64,000 nt of DNA. It comes from Spirosoma telluris. GTDB lineage: Bacteria; Bacteroidota; Bacteroidia; Cytophagales; Spirosomataceae. The notes below the pieces were generated by a model that was not told the origin of the DNA, searched no databases, and saw nothing but the letters and a program-made list of their open reading frames with translations. How positions within the stretch are numbered: the first letter of the stretch is position 1; each line of letters starts with the position of its first letter. Positions 1 through 11,041 of this stretch are shown here, piece after piece. The translations under genes and the position numbers were made by a program. Location: positions 7,741,001 to 7,805,000 of the forward strand of contig QLII01000001.1 of NCBI GenBank assembly GCA_003259005.1. The letters are read 5' to 3'.

Positions 1-2
1 TT

Positions 3-158
3 AGTAACGATTTAGGCTCCATTGAGCCAGGCAAACTGGCCGATTTGGTCATCGTCAACGGTGACCCATTAACCAACATCCGCGATGCCCTGAATGTGGA
101 ACAGGTAATTAAGAATGGCGAAGTATTACCCATTGAACGTTTATTGACGCGACCTTAG
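3..158 (+). CDS. Amidohydrolase family protein, C-terminal end (partial)
   Basis: The window opens inside this gene; the last 51 codons and the stop are present. The tail contains GSIEPGKLADLVIVNGDPL followed by VIKNGEV, the typical C-terminal signature of the metal-dependent amidohydrolase superfamily (imidazolonepropionase/dihydroorotase-like composite domain), where the small beta-sandwich closes the barrel. The metal-binding and catalytic residues lie upstream of the window, so the substrate cannot be named. A strong intrinsic terminator follows about 60 bases later, so this is the end of its transcript and it is not co-transcribed with the SusC gene. Confidence 0.8.
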   Translation, partial: SNDLGSIEPGKLADLVIVNGDPLTNIRDALNVEQVIKNGEVLPIERLLTRP

Positions 159-217
159 CTGTAGGCAGACGAAACGCCTTCTTCATTTACACTCGCTTAC
201 AAAACGACTGGCTTATC

Positions 218-263
218 AAATGCCGTCCACTCTACTAGCCCTTGTAGAGCGGACGGCATTTTG
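218..263 (+). terminator. Intrinsic terminator after the amidohydrolase
   Basis: A stem of about 16 base pairs (tgccgtccactctac pairing with gtagagcggacggca, one wobble) encloses a short loop and is followed by TTTTGC. It sits just past the amidohydrolase stop codon. Confidence 0.8.
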
Positions 264-631
264 CTTGCTGGCTCCCGAATGCATAGTGCTAAAAATCCAA
301 CTCACAAATCAGTTGCCCCCGGCTTATAATCAACTTTAAAGCAGCCAATCGTAGTAATTATACTACTTATACAAATGATAGTTTCTTCACTTAATATGAT
401 TGATTTACAGTGGTTTTAACGCCTACAGGCGCTCGGTATAGATTAAAAAACCATTAAATAAAATCCTGAAAATACCCGTATTTATACTCAAATATTAATT
501 ATTCTGTAAAATATTGTATATATAAAATATAATACCATTTTAGTCTAATTTATAAGAATAATATTTTGTAAATAGGCGATTAATTGTCCTTTTATGGGGG
601 TATTGATGCATTTCTTAACTTAAACTAAACT
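264..631. other. AT-rich upstream region of the SusC/SusD pair
   Basis: This gene-free stretch of 368 bases becomes very AT-rich from about 440 onward, as expected for the promoter of a SusC/SusD operon. I find no exact TAnnTTTG box; the nearest is TATTTTG at about 565-571, one base short. No ORF, RNA or repeat is recognised here. Confidence 0.4.
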
Positions 632-3600
632 ATGATGAAATCATTACTGATGAGTCTGCTTCTTGTAGGCTTAAGTTGCTCTGGCGTCTGGGCACAGGGC
701 CGAAAGATAAGTGGTACCGTGACCGTTGAAGAAGGAGCTGGTGGGTTTGCGGGTGCTACCGTTGTTATCAAAGGAACGACTATTGGCACAGTAACGGATG
801 TGAAAGGAGAGTATAGCTTAAACGTGCCGTCATCAGGCACTACTCTGGTCTTTTCGGCGGTAGGTATGCAAACCGTTGAAGAATCGATCGGAGGGCGCAG
901 TCAGATTGACGTTCAGCTTAAGACAGATACAAAACAATTAACTGAAGTCATCATTACGGCCCTGGGGTAAAAGAAGAACGGGATAAGTTTGCGTCGTCTA
1001 TATCGACCGTAGGAGGAAAGAACATCGCCCAGTCAGGTGAAACGGGCTTACTGAGTGGACTAAGCGGGAAAGCATCGGGGGTGGTCATTACCAAGAGTGG
1101 TGGTGATCCGGGTGCAGGAGCCTATATCCAGATTCGGGGTCAGAATACCATCAACGGTAACGCACAACCATTGTTTATTGTCGATGGCATTCCAGTCAGT
1201 AACTCGAACATCAACGATGGGTCAGCGGCCGGTAATGCCATTGTTCAGCAATCCCGTATTAACGACATCAATCCTGAAGATATCGAAAGTATGGAAGTAC
1301 TAAAAGGCGCTTCGGCGGCTGCGCTTTGGGGTACACGGGCGGCTAATGGCGTTATTGTTATTACGACAAAAAAAGGGAAAGACTCAAAAGGAAAAGTTAA
1401 CATCTCGTTTAAATCGGCGGTTTCGTTTGACAAGGTCAATAAAATGCCACCCCTTCAAACGACATACGGACAAGGCAATAATGGTCGATTTATACAAGGC
1501 AATAAATATAGCTATGGAGATCTGATTGCCGACCGAACTGGTGGGCCCGATACGTACATTACGGACCCTACAGCGTCTGGTTATCAGGGGTACGTTACCT
1601 TCCCCGATGGCACGAAACGGTATGCTATTGCCTCTGGTACGGCGGCTAATCCGCATGGGGGCAAAAACTCGAAGGATATTTATGATCACGCGAGTGATGT
1701 ATTCCAGACAGGACATTATACTGATAATGCCCTTAATATAAGCGGTGGGAATGCTCGCTCTAATTTTGCCATCAGCTACTCAAATCTAAGTCAGGATGGG
1801 ATTATTAAAGCCTTTAGTAATTACCAGCGCAACACAGCCCGTGTCAATGTGGGCAGTCAATTTACGGAGTGGTTCCGGGCATCGGCCAACGTAGCGTACA
1901 CGAAGGTGGGCTCTTCCCGTGTTCAGCAAGGAGACAACCTCGATGGCATTCTGCTGGGTGGAACGCGAACCCCGCCCGATTTCAACAACCAATACTATAC
2001 AGGTACCTATACAAACGAATCTGGTCAGGTCTTTAACGATGCGCACGTTTCCTACCGAAACCCATTGGGCATCGATCAGAACACGATCTATTCAAATCCC
2101 GTCTGGAACATTAATAACAACCGGAACACGAGTGATGTTGACCGGATTACCGGCAATGTGGAGTTGAACATTACGCCAAAATCGTGGCTCTCGATCACAG
2201 GCCGCACAGGGATCGATAATTACACGGATGCCCGCCTGGAACGCTTTGCCCGTAATTCAGCTTCATTCCTGACTGGCCTATTATCGAAAAACTGGATTAC
2301 AGAGAAGCAATTCAATACGGATGTATTTGCCAATGCAAACAAAACATTCAGCAATAACTTTAGTGGTTCAGTTCTGGTTGGAGTCAATTACAATAGCCGC
2401 CGGTATGCTTCTCTTTCGGATCAGATTACGAGCTTAATTGTACCCACAGCGCCGGATATTCTAACTAATGCGCTTAACTCGAACCTAACGGCCAAGAACT
2501 ATAACCAGTTAATTCGTACCTACGCCTATTACGCTCAGGCTGAGGTACAGGCCTATAATATGCTGTTTCTAACCCTCACGGGCCGTAGTGAAAGTGCTTC
2601 TACGTTTGGTTCAAAAACCAATAGCAGTTTCTTTTTTCCATCAGCTGCCCTGGCCTGGCAATTCACTAAACTGAAAGGATTGGAAAGTAGCTCGATACTC
2701 AGCTTTGGTAAACTTCGGCTTACCTGGGGTCAAGTGGGTATTCAGCCTCAGCCCTACCAGAATTTCACAACCTTTGCTCCAGCCTCTTTTGGCGATTCGT
2801 ATGCAAATGGTGTATCGGCAGCTAGTTCGTTATACGGTGGCGGCTATGTTCGAAGTACAACGGCTGGAAACGACTACCTAAGTCCCGAACGAAAAACCGA
2901 GAGTGAAGTGGGGGTTGACCTCCGTTTCCTGAATAACCGATTTACGTTTTCAGGGACCTACTACAACAATAACACCAAGGACGTAATTCTTTCGCTTCCA
3001 GTACCTTACGAAACAGGATATGCCGTTCGGAACATCAATGCGGCTGAGCTGTCGAACAAGGGGTTAGAACTCGATGCCAGTGCTGACATATTCCCCCAAA
3101 GCGCCTTTAAATGGAATTTGTCGGCCAACTTCTCCCTGAACCGGAACAAAGTTCTGTCGCTAGCGGGTGCTACGGCCTATACCTTGCCAGACAGTTACGC
3201 TGGTCAGTCTCTGATTCAAGGGCAACCCTTTGGGATATTTTACGGAACAGACTTCCTCAAAGATGAATCGGGCAAATACAAGCTGGATGCAAACGGTTTC
3301 CCACAGGGCGGTACCAGTAATGAAGTGGTTGGTAATCCGAACCCAAAATGGCGGGGTGGTTTGGGGAGCACCTTCTCTTACAAAGGTGTGTCGCTCTATT
3401 TGCTATTCGACAAAGTATATGGCAATGACTTCTACAACGGTACGCGGGGAGCACTTTACCTGATTGGCACCCATGGCGACGTTGGCAATACGTCGGTTGC
3501 GCCAACAGGCGGAATCAAAGACTACAACGGCAACACAATTGCCGCAGGCACCAAATTCCAGGGTAATATTCAGGATTTTGGCGCTGGCCCAGTAGCCCTG

Positions 3601-3915
3601 ACGCAGGCCTGGTATCAGGGTCCCGGTACGTCATTTAGCTCCGCTTCAACCAAACAATTTGTTGAAGATGGTGGGTCAACCCGTCTACGGGAAGTAACCC
3701 TGAACTATAGCCTGCGGAGCCCTGGCTTCCGTAAGTTCACCCACTTATCTTCGGTTGATTTCGCCCTCACAGGTCGTAACGTCGTTTTGTGGACGAAGTA
3801 CACCGGAACCGACCCGGAGGTTAGTATCACCGGCCCCAGCCTATCCCGTGGTCAGGACTGGTTCACGAACCCGAACACAAAGTCGCTCCTGTTCTCGATC
3901 AAAATTAACTACTAA
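632..3915 (+). CDS. SusC/RagA-family TonB-linked outer membrane protein (one frameshift)
   Basis: This is an outer-membrane TonB-dependent transporter that would form a complex with the SusD lipoprotein encoded next to it and import oligomeric nutrients. After a signal peptide ending ...VWAQ (residue 22) comes a CarboxypepD-like regulatory domain (about 24-105) ending LTEVIITALG, then the plug (IQIRGQNTINGNAQPLFIVDG, SMEVLKGASAAALWG, NGVIVITTKKG), then a long beta-barrel ending SIKINY. The reading frame breaks at a GGGG run (964-967): ALG is followed by a stop, while one extra G gives ALGVKEERDKFASS and runs unbroken into the plug. Corrected length is 1094 residues, normal for the family. The break is best read as a homopolymer under-call. 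Substrate is unknown; no glycoside hydrolase is adjacent. Confidence 0.93.
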
Positions 3916-4029
3916 GCAAATCCAAGGCTTTTGACTTTCTCGACTCATTACTACTATACTGACTAACAGTCAATTGTAGTAATGGGTCGCTATAAATCGA
4001 ACAGCATACACTGTAAATATACAGATGCC

Positions 4030-5460
4030 ATGAAAACCTCATTTTCTCATAAAATCACCATTGTCCTACTGAGTCTTATTCTTCTCAGCAGTTGCCAGGA
4101 TTTGTTTAATGAATCCAACATTAAAAGTAACCCGAATGCTGTTACGGATGTGGATGTAGCAACGCTACTCTCCGGCACACTACTAGGCGTATCCATGCTC
4201 CATGAAGATACCGATGTTCGCATCTCGGCTATCTGGGCAGGCGAGTTGAATGGCTTATCCCGTCAACACCAGACTATTGCAAGCTACATTGTTTCGGCGT
4301 CAACGTTTGGCTGGAGTCCGCTTTATCCCGTAGCAAGCCAGGCCCGGCTTATCCAAACGAAAGCCGATGCAGTTGGCGATAAGTGGACAAAGGGAGTTGG
4401 TCAGGTATTGGAAGCTCTGGTCATCGCCAAAGCCACGGATCTCTATGGGGATATTCCGTATAGCCAGGCGTTCGATGACGTTAAATACCCAACTCCCGTA
4501 TTCGACAAACAGGCCGACGTGTATACAGCACTTCAAACCGTATTAGATAACGCCATTCAGAACTTGTCGGCCCCTGCTGGTTTAGCCTTTGCAGATCAGG
4601 ACTTTATCTATAAAGGGTCTGTCGCCAAATGGAAAGCGGCTGCTTACACTTTAAAAGCCCGTCTGTATCTGCATACCGGCGACTATGCCAAGGCCGTTAC
4701 CAATGCTAGCTCGGGAATCGGCAGTACGGCCGGTGATGCCCTTACGCCACACGGCACAAGTCAGGGCGTTGATGATAATCAGAATTACGATTTCTTCCGA
4801 ATTAACCGGGCAGGAGATACTGGATTCGACGGCGCTTATCTGCCGGTGTTGATGCAGTCGAGAATTAAATCCGCCAATACCAAAACGGACGAAACCGCCC
4901 TCTACAATCATTATTTCAAAGTGGGTATATCGACAACAGGCGCTCTGGACCCCAATACGGCGGATGGCATGTTTACCGAAGATGCTCCGCATCCCATTCT
5001 AACCTATTACGAAAATCAGCTTATTCTGGCCGAAGCACAGGCCCGGCTGGGGGTTACGGACAAAGCGCTGGCTGCCCTAAACTCAGTCAGAGCGGGCCTG
5101 TCCGGTGGGTATATCAACGGCAAAACAATGTCCACAACCGGGCGAAAATACGATGCCTATACCCTAAGTGATTTCGATCCGGCTGGAATAGCCAATCCAA
5201 CCAAGCTAGCAACAACGCAAACCGCACTGCTCTATGAAATTATCGCCCAGCGATACATTTTCTTCCTGATGCAGTATGAAGCCTTCAACGATGTGCGTAG
5301 ACTGGAGAAAGCTAGCCCGAAAGTACAGTTGAGCATCCCGCTCTACGCAGGTACGCAAAAACCCCAACGGTATATCTACCCGCAAAATGAGATCAATACA
5401 AATCCAAACGTACCCAAGCCATTGCCCGATCAGTTCACGAAAATCCCAATCTTCCAGTAA
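4030..5460 (+). CDS. SusD/RagB-family outer membrane lipoprotein
   Basis: This is the substrate-binding surface lipoprotein that caps the neighbouring SusC transporter. I chose the ATG that begins MKTSFSHKIT, because it gives a proper lipoprotein signal (LLSLILLSSC, lipidated Cys at residue 22); an in-frame ATG 48 bases upstream would place a hydrophilic extension before it. The mature protein (476 residues in all) starts with the usual N-P-N-A segment and has the TPR-like helical body of the SusD family; the tail YIYPQNEINTNPN is characteristic of these proteins. The gap to SusC is about 115 bases and there is no terminator between them, so they are likely co-transcribed. A clear terminator follows the stop. 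Confidence 0.92.
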   Translation: MKTSFSHKITIVLLSLILLSSCQDLFNESNIKSNPNAVTDVDVATLLSGTLLGVSMLHEDTDVRISAIWAGELNGLSRQHQTIASYIVSASTFGWSPLYPVASQARLIQTKADAVGDKWTKGVGQVLEALVIAKATDLYGDIPYSQAFDDVKYPTPVFDKQADVYTALQTVLDNAIQNLSAPAGLAFADQDFIYKGSVAKWKAAAYTLKARLYLHTGDYAKAVTNASSGIGSTAGDALTPHGTSQGVDDNQNYDFFRINRAGDTGFDGAYLPVLMQSRIKSANTKTDETALYNHYFKVGISTTGALDPNTADGMFTEDAPHPILTYYENQLILAEAQARLGVTDKALAALNSVRAGLSGGYINGKTMSTTGRKYDAYTLSDFDPAGIANPTKLATTQTALLYEIIAQRYIFFLMQYEAFNDVRRLEKASPKVQLSIPLYAGTQKPQRYIYPQNEINTNPNVPKPLPDQFTKIPIFQ

Positions 5461-5489
5461 ATACGTTTAGTTGTTAGGCAATACTGGTT

Positions 5490-5521
5490 AAAAGGCTACC
5501 TTTTTGAGGTAGCCTTTTCTT
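5490..5521 (+). terminator. Intrinsic terminator of the SusC/SusD operon
   Basis: AAGGCTACC and GGTAGCCTT form a perfect 9-bp stem with a TTTTTGA loop, followed by TTC. It lies 30 bases after the SusD stop. Confidence 0.85.
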
Positions 5522-5570
5522 GTTGTTTCGTTGTAAATTTGTGCAATCCATCAATAATCTGTTTTAGCCT

Positions 5571-8124
5571 GTGTCGCTCAGAAAACGCCTGTCTGCCATC
5601 CTACTCGGTCTTTCGCTCAGTTCAAGTTTAGTTGCCCAGGTTCCCTACGGCACCATTAAGCCCACTCCCTCCAGCGAAATCCTGTCGAATCTCAAAAAAC
5701 TAAACGTCCTCGGTTCGGTGCTGTATGTAGCTGCCCACCCGACGATGAAAATACGCTTCTGCTGGCTTATCTGGCCAAAGATCGGCTCGTTCGTACGGGT
5801 TATCTCTCCCTGACTCGGGGCGATGGTGGCCAGAATCTGATCGGCGCAGAGCAGGGCGAAAATATTGGCATTATTCGCACGCAGGAACTACTGGCAGCCC
5901 GCCGTGTCGATGGTCCCGACCAGTTTTTTAGCCGGGCCTATGATTTTGGTTTTTCCAAATCAACGAATGAAGCCGTACGTACCTGGGGGCAGGACAAAGT
6001 ATTGGCGGATGTTGTCTGGATGATTCGTAAGTATCAGCCCGATGTCATTATCACTCGTTTTCCGCCCGATGCCCGCGCTGGTCACGGCCACCACAGTGCG
6101 TCGGGTTTTCTGGCCGAAGAAGCGTTTAAAATCTCGAACGATCCCACGAAATTTCCGGAGCAGTTAGCCTTCGTGAAACCCTGGCAGGCCAAACGTATTT
6201 TCTGGAATATGTTCATTCCGGGGGCTTTCCTGAGCAATAAAAAACCCGAGGAAGCCGGTAATCTGGTTGGGGTTGAAACCGGTCTGTACAATCCACTGCT
6301 GGGCAAATCGTATGGTGAAATTGCCTCTGAGAGCCGCAGTCAGCATAAAAGTCAGGGGTTTGGTGTAGCCCCTAACCGGGGTGCAAAAATTGACTATTTC
6401 CTGTTGAAAGGCGGCAGTCCCGTTGAAAAAGATCCGCTGGAAGGCGTAGACCTAAGTTGGAAACGAGTCAAAAACAGCGATGCTGTTCAGGCGCTCGTGA
6501 CACAGACGATCACAAATTTCCGGCCCGACAAGCCCGAGGCTTCGGTACCGGCATTGGTGCAGCTTTATGGGGCGATCAGTAAGTTAGATACCACGAATAT
6601 TTACGTAAAAGCCAAACGCCAGGAGGTACAAACGCTTCTTCAGGAATGCCTGGGACTTTGGTTTGAAACAAACCCCGCCGACTTTGCCGCTACACCCGGC
6701 GAAACCATTAAAATTTCAACCAATGTTGTCAATCGGGTCGATGCGCCGGTGAAGCTGGTAAGCATCCGGTACTCAACGGGAAAGGATACAACGCTCAATA
6801 TGGTTCTCAAACCAAATGACGTCATCCTGTTGCCAACCACGCTGACGATTCCGAAAACCCAGAAGATTTCGCAACCCTACTGGCTCGAAAAACCGATTGA
6901 TAAAGGCTTGTTCCAGGTCGATAATCAGCAACTCATTGGCCTGCCCGAAAACCCTCCAGCTATTTCGGCCAGTTATACGTTCGAGATTAGTGGTCAGCCG
7001 TTTACGTATAGCCGTCCGGTAGTCTATAAATCGACAGACCCGGTCGATGGCGAAATCTATCGTCCGTTCATCATCCAGCCTGCGGTGACTGCCAACCTCA
7101 CCGACCGCGTCTATGTATTCGCAGACAACACGCCAAAAACGGCTGAAATTGTTGTCAAAGCAGGTCAGGCGAATCAGACCGGAACGCTAAAATTGGATGT
7201 CCCCACAGGTTGGCGTATCGAACCGGCATCGGTACCTTTCTCCCTGGCGCATAAAGGCGATGAGCAGCGGTTTACCTTCAGTGTCTCGCCCACGGCTCAG
7301 GCTAAGGATGGCAAATTACAGGCTGTCATGACAACTGAAGCGGGTACATTTACAACAGGTCTGCGTCTGGTTGCCTACAAGCATATTCCAACCCAAACGC
7401 TATTCCCACCGGCCGACGCCAAATTGGTGAAGTTAGATGTGAAAGTGACCGCCAAAAACATTGGGTACATTGTTGGTGCGGGCGATGAGGTGCCAGCCGC
7501 CTTACAGCAAATGGGTTGCCGGGTTACGCTCCTGGGCCCTTCCGATCTCTCCGGGAATCTGTCGGGTTACGATGCCATTGTGGTGGGCGTTCGGGCTTAT
7601 AACACCAACAAGTGGATGGCACCGATCCAGTCGAAATTAATGGAGTACGTTAAAGAAGGCGGAACAATGATTGTACAGTATGTTACGCCGGTTAATTCGT
7701 TCTTTCGCAACGAGGCTCCTCTACCACAGCTTGGCCCTTATCCGTTTAAAGTCGTGAATGAACGGGTAACGGAAGAGGATGCACCCATGACGTTCATCAA
7801 TCCTCAGCATTCCCTGCTCAATTATCCCAATAAAATTACCGAAGCCGACTTCTCGGGCTGGATTCAGGAGCGCGGTATCTATTTCGCCCAGGATTGGGAT
7901 AAGGCCTACGAGCCCATTTTTTCGGCCAATGATCAGAATGAAGCCCCAAACAGGGAAGCCTGATTTATGCGAAATACGGTAAAGGACACTTTATGTACAC
8001 AGGCTTGGTATTCTTCCGCGAGTTACCCGCTGGCGTACCGGGGGCTTATCGTCTATTTGCGAATATGATTTCCGTTGGTAGTAGTAACGCGGCCTCCGTA
8101 TCCGGTTCTACAGGCAAGCGCTAA
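5571..8124 (+). CDS. PIG-L family deacetylase, secreted, multidomain (two frameshifts)
   Basis: The protein begins at GTG with a signal peptide (MSLRKRLSAILLG...LVAQ, cleavage near residue 23). It then has the PIG-L/LmbE zinc-dependent N-deacetylase domain: AHPDDE at about residues 55-60 (metal and catalytic Asp), RGDGGQN, and DARAGHGHHSASG near 170 (metal-binding His). Middle regions look like Ig/NPCBM-type sandwiches, and the last 200 residues resemble a ThuA/glutamine-amidotransferase-like fold (YDAIVVGVRAYN). Family members remove N-acetyl groups from GlcNAc-type substrates. Two one-base losses break the frame: in CCC at 5738-5740, inside the AHPDDE motif, and in the CCCCAAA tract at 7944-7950. 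Correcting both gives 851 residues ending YRLFANMISVGS plus a short tail. It follows the SusC/SusD terminator, so it has its own promoter or relies on read-through. Confidence 0.88.
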
Positions 8125-8145
8125 TCTTGTAAGGGTTTTGAAATT

Positions 8146-8255
8146 GTATCCGATAGCATCCCTGCTGTCGAGCCAATAGGCTAAAAAAATGATCGGTAAG
8201 CATTCATCGGTCTACTTTAGCCTGACGGCTCAACAGCAGGGATGCTGTTGGATAC
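8146..8255. repeat. Long nested palindrome in a convergent intergenic region
   Basis: Two 29-base arms (8146-8174 and 8227-8255; left arm begins gtatccgatagcatccctgc) match at 26 of 29 positions as inverted repeats, two of the differences being G-U pairs. Inside lies a second inverted pair, aggctaaa/tttagcct (8178-8185, 8216-8223). The whole 110 bases can fold into one long hairpin. It has the size and form of a palindromic REP- or MITE-like element. Confidence 0.65.
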
Positions 8256-8337
8256 GCTAGCAACGCCAAGTAAGCTTATTTGGGTAAGCGATAGGCAATT
8301 GCTCAACCCTTGCTAATGTAATCGTATCGTTTCTTTG

Positions 8338-8372
8338 CCCCTGATTCGCATTACAGAATTAGGGGATTTTTT
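8338..8372 (+). terminator. Intrinsic terminator between PIG-L gene and DUF4249 array
   Basis: CCCCTGATTC and GAATTAGGGG form a 10-bp stem (one wobble) with an 8-base loop, followed by ATTTTTT. The T-run is on the plus strand, so it ends transcription from the PIG-L side; only the hairpin, without a T-run, faces the DUF4249 operon. Confidence 0.75.
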
Positions 8373-8377
8373 ATTCA

Positions 8378-9717
8378 TTAATCTCGCCACCCTTCAGGCT
8401 TGTAAGGTGTTTTTGTATCGCTGGGCGAACAAATGGCCGTTGGTGGGCGTGGAGGAGCTTTAAGTAATTGAAGCTGGGGCACCTGTGGAAACGAAGGCTC
8501 CGGCAGGGGCTGGCGTAGATTAAGCGCATAAAATAGCTCGGCACCTGGCAAACCCGAATACCCACCCGGAGCCGTACCGCCTAAGGAAACGCCGTAGGCA
8601 TCTTTTCGATCCAGCCAGTACCGAAATGTGGCCACCGAGGTAGCGGCAAAGTAGCCAACGACAGCCTCCTGGTCATTCGCTATGTTATGCACATTCCCTA
8701 CCAACGCCGTCGGGGGTGAATCAGCAAGGCCACCGGTATTCTGGGTCTGTTGCTGGAAGAGTTTAAAATAGCGGTACGCATCGGAGGTTAGCGCACTTTG
8801 CCGGATTTCAACCAGACCCGGATTATGGTCGTAAAAGGGAATTTCAGCCACTTTCTGGTTGATAATCAAGCCCCCATTCGTGTACTGATCGCTGAACAGG
8901 TTGAAGTCGTGGCTGTAAATAATTTCCCAGCACTGGCTGCGGCAGGTATAATCGTAGGTGTATTCGGGTACAGGATTTCGCAGAGAAGGTGGGGGAGGAG
9001 TCAATTCATAGTAGCAGTCTTCCAGCAGTTTCGTGTTTCCCGATATATAAATGTAATAATTCCCTGCGGGAAGGGGGCCGACATTAGTTGGGCTGTGATA
9101 TCGCCATAGATAGCGTACACCCCCTTATAGCAGGTCTTACACCACTCCTGCTTTTCGTAGAGTTTCCAGTCCCAGCGGTAATAATTACGCTGGTCAACCG
9201 GATCTTTGACATCAATAAAGAGGTCATGCCCCGCTGTGTAAAAGCCACTTAAAGCCGGAAAAATACTTTTCGGATTAAATTGAGAAGCGGCCTTATCAAT
9301 GGGTGGCACGGGTTGAATCACCTGTTGATTAGAAGCATACTTCGTGCCATCGCTAAGGGTAAACCGAAGCTGATAGGCGTGGCCAATTTGCCCTTTAAAA
9401 TCGCTGGGCAGTTGATAACTCCCATCGACGGTCTCATGACAGGGCACTACCTGCGAGGAGTCAACCACCACTTCGACAATCGCTTTGGTAATGGGCCGGG
9501 TTCCGAACCGCCCGGTCAGCGGATCAGATTTGGATCGGTTGAGCCGAATGATCTGCTCTTCGGCCAGATTGGTAATCGTGCCGTCGACCACAATAATGTC
9601 CACCGTCCCCCGTAGCATCAGGTCTTCGGGGTCGACGCAAGCAGCTAAGACGCTAACCAGTAGTAACCAGCTTATATACAGAGCAAGAAGGCGTATCGAT
9701 GAAGATAAGTTGGTCAT
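8378..9717 (-). CDS. DUF4249 lipoprotein, array copy 7 (one frameshift)
   Basis: Last gene of the array in transcription order. The signal sequence ends LLLVSVLAAC, and the lipidated Cys is followed by VDPEDLMLRG, the shared start of mature array proteins. The N-terminal beta-sandwich (IIVVDGTITNLAEEQIIRLN, HAYQLRFTLSDG) is nearly identical to its neighbours; the middle carries the five-cysteine pattern WCxxC, EDC, CRSQCW; the C-terminus is KTPYKPEGWRD. The frame breaks in a CCCCC run (plus strand 9073-9077); adding one C rejoins APLPAGNYYIYISGNT to YELTPPP and gives 446 residues. DUF4249 proteins have no proven function; they are surface or periplasmic lipoproteins found beside TonB receptors. 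Confidence 0.9.
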
Positions 9718-9738
9718 AAAAAAAATAGTTTACACCTA

Positions 9739-11022
9739 TTAGTTAGGCCAGCCCTCTGGTTGAAACGGTGTTCGTTGGTCGATGGGTGCGCAGATGGCAG
9801 TCGGTGGACGAGGGGTGCCATCAATAAATATCCGAATCTCATAAGGTGGACGAGGTTCCGGAATGGGTTGACGTTGGTTCAACGCAAAAAACAGTTCTTC
9901 GCCCTCTACACCCGAATAACCCGCGGGATCTTTACCAAATGGAAAGCCATCAGTGTCTTTTCGATCTATGTAGAGGGGTTTTCTGGCAACAGCTGATGCC
10001 GTAAAGTAGCCAACAACGGCTTCCTTCAGATTTGCTACATTATGGACATTGCCAATCAAAGCCGTTGGCGGTGTATCGGCTAAGCCCCCTGTATTTTGGG
10101 TTTGGTCCTGGAATAGCTTAAAGTATCGATAAGCATCCTTCGTGAGTGACAGTTGGCGAATGTCAGCTAAACAGGGCGCATGTTGATAAAAAGGAATCTG
10201 AGCGACTTTAAGGCTCGTTATTGGTCCGCCATTGGTATACTGATCATCGAAAACAGTAATGGTATAATTATGAAGGATTTCCCAACATTGCGTTCGGCAG
10301 GCATAATCATATCTGTAATCACCATCAGGTAAACCAATTCTTGGGGCGGGATAAAAACAGTCTTCAAAGGATTCGGTACCTGATTTATAAAATCCACCGG
10401 GTGGGAATACCTCAATGGGGTTGAAAACAGAGTAAAATCCTTTCGCACATGTTCGACACCACTTTTGGGGCTCGTATAATGTCCAGTCCCAACGATAATA
10501 ATTATGCTGATCGCCAGGGTCCTGTGCATCAATAAATACATCATGACCCGCTCTGAAGAAACCTCCTAACGGGGGAGATAAGCTTTGAGGATTAAACCGG
10601 GCAGATGCTTTATCAATCGACGGTACACTCTGCATGACCTGCTGAGTCGATACATAACGCGTGCCATCGCTGAGGGTAAACCGAAGCTGATAGGCGTGGC
10701 CAATTTGCCCTTTAAAATCGCTGGGCAGTTGATAACTCCCATCGACGGTCTCATGACAGGGCACAACTTGCGACGAATCAACTACCACCTCAACCACGGC
10801 TTTGGTAACGGGTCGGGTACCAAATCGACCCGTGAGTGGGTCTGCTTTCGAGCGGTTGAGCCGAATGATCTGTTCTTCGGCCAGATTGGTAATTGTGCCA
10901 TCCACCACGATGATGTCCACCGTACCCCGAAGGATCAGGTCTTCAGGATCGACGCAGGAAGGCATCGCGCTAACCAGCAGTAACCATAGAAACAGATGTA
11001 CTACAGAAAAGGAAGTTTTCAT
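9739..11022 (-). CDS. DUF4249 lipoprotein, array copy 6 (intact)
   Basis: An uninterrupted array member of 427 residues, useful as the reference copy. I chose the ATG starting MKTSFSVVHLFLW, which gives a lipoprotein signal ending LLLVSAMPSC followed by VDPEDLILRG; the open frame extends 39 codons further up into the tail of the previous gene, which is not coding for this protein. It shares the N-terminal sandwich, the cysteine pattern (WCRTC, FEDC, CRTQCW) and the RTPFQPEGW tail. It carries a 92-base segment identical to one in copy 7 (10673-10764). The gaps to its neighbours are 19 and 21 bases, so the array is one transcript. Confidence 0.92.
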   Translation of the reverse strand: MKTSFSVVHLFLWLLLVSAMPSCVDPEDLILRGTVDIIVVDGTITNLAEEQIIRLNRSKADPLTGRFGTRPVTKAVVEVVVDSSQVVPCHETVDGSYQLPSDFKGQIGHAYQLRFTLSDGTRYVSTQQVMQSVPSIDKASARFNPQSLSPPLGGFFRAGHDVFIDAQDPGDQHNYYRWDWTLYEPQKWCRTCAKGFYSVFNPIEVFPPGGFYKSGTESFEDCFYPAPRIGLPDGDYRYDYACRTQCWEILHNYTITVFDDQYTNGGPITSLKVAQIPFYQHAPCLADIRQLSLTKDAYRYFKLFQDQTQNTGGLADTPPTALIGNVHNVANLKEAVVGYFTASAVARKPLYIDRKDTDGFPFGKDPAGYSGVEGEELFFALNQRQPIPEPRPPYEIRIFIDGTPRPPTAICAPIDQRTPFQPEGWPN

Positions 11023-11041
11023 AACGTAGTCATGTGATATG

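Noticed and set aside
962..973. Programmed ribosomal frameshift in the SusC-type gene at CTGGGGTAAAAG
   Set aside because: There is no slippery heptamer with a downstream stem, and the same type of loss is spread over many unrelated genes in the window, which favours sequence error.
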